Assembly (NCBI GenBank): GCA_948938605.1
Contig: CARAIG010000043.1
Coordinates: 1 to 5,077, forward strand
DNA from: an uncultured Eubacteriales bacterium
Lineage (GTDB): Bacteria; Bacillota; Clostridia; Christensenellales; CAG-314
Reading direction: 5' to 3'
Length of the DNA stretch: 5,077 nucleotides
Shown here: positions 4,893 through 5,077 of the stretch, piece after piece
Layout of the letters: each line of letters begins with the position of its first letter
Position numbering within the stretch: the first letter of the stretch is position 1
The notes under the pieces: model-generated
What the model saw: only the letters and a program-made list of their open reading frames with translations
What the model was told of the DNA's origin: nothing
Databases searched by the model: none
Translations under genes and position numbers: made by a program

Positions 4893-5077
4893 ATGGAAAA
4901 ATCAAAAATTATTTCAAATATCAAAAGCATTGAAAAAGACGGCTATACTTTACGGCTTGCAAATCTTTCTGACGCCGAAAATTATTATATGCAGAATTAC
5001 AATCCTCTTAATAAAGATGTTGCGCGGTTGACGGGGTGTAAAGAGTTTTTTACGAAAGACGAAGTAGATCGGAAGAG
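4893..5077 (+). CDS. Probable GNAT-family N-acetyltransferase, 3'-truncated
   Basis: The frame opens at ATG 4893 and runs off the window: 61 codons without a stop. YTLRLANLSDAENYY (18-32) is the first strand and helix typical of GNAT enzymes, and RLTGCKEFFTKDEV (45-58) resembles the stretch after helix alpha-2 in many of them. GNAT proteins move an acetyl group from acetyl-CoA to an amine; the acetyl-CoA-binding loop would lie beyond the window, so substrate and even family need the missing part. The last 12 bases are probably sequencing adapter, so residues from about 58 on should not be trusted. No Shine-Dalgarno sequence precedes the ATG, unlike the four genes with visible starts elsewhere in the window. 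Upstream in-frame codons offer only TTG starts without ribosome binding sites. Confidence 0.6.
   Translation, partial: MEKSKIISNIKSIEKDGYTLRLANLSDAENYYMQNYNPLNKDVARLTGCKEFFTKDEVDRK
5066..5077 (+). other. Illumina adapter remnant at the contig end
   Basis: AGATCGGAAGAG is identical to the first 12 bases of the common Illumina TruSeq adapter (AGATCGGAAGAGC) and lies exactly at the end of the sequence. This is most simply untrimmed adapter carried into the assembly. Genuine genomic sequence probably stops at 5065, or a base or two later if genome and adapter share bases. Confidence 0.85.

Overview
This window is a stretch of core chromosome from an endospore-forming Bacillota (Firmicutes), most likely a clostridial lineage. 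The evidence is a complete spoIIAA-spoIIAB-sigF operon and spoIVA, AT-rich intergenic DNA, strong GGAGG-type ribosome binding sites, and tRNA genes that all encode their CCA ends. The genus cannot be fixed from the sequence. The last 12 bases (5066-5077) match the start of the standard Illumina adapter, so this looks like the raw right-hand end of a draft or metagenome contig.

Layout, left to right. (1) 2-616, + strand: the C-terminal 204 codons of a class I SAM-dependent methyltransferase, closed by a rho-independent terminator (644-682). (2) 772-2232, + strand: spoIVA, the coat-basement ATPase, with its own candidate sigma-E promoter (719-746) and terminator (2296-2342). (3) 2343-2495: AT-rich convergent intergenic DNA without a supportable gene. 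(4) 2534-4009, - strand: the sigF operon, read as spoIIAA, spoIIAB, sigF, ending in a terminator at 2496-2530. (5) 4010-4181: a divergent control region with a perfect Spo0A core box and two weaker copies on the operon side, and a sigma-A promoter facing the tRNA genes. (6) 4182-4742, + strand: six tRNA genes (Pro-UGG, a CAU tRNA that is probably Ile2, Asp-GUC, Phe-GAA, Thr-UGU, Tyr-GUA), ended by a perfect 11-bp terminator hairpin (4751-4786). (7) 4893-end, + strand: the start of a probable GNAT acetyltransferase behind a very good sigma-A promoter whose expected start site falls on the start codon.

The sporulation genes represent two stages and two compartments. SpoIIAA, SpoIIAB and sigma-F form the partner-switching module that starts forespore-specific transcription after asymmetric division. 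SpoIVA acts later in the mother cell, polymerising on the forespore surface as the coat foundation. They converge tail-to-tail with a terminator each, so they are neighbours but not co-transcribed. I see no undescribed system here; the points most worth a second look are the regulatory region at 4062-4137, the possibly leaderless acetyltransferase, and the adapter at the contig end.
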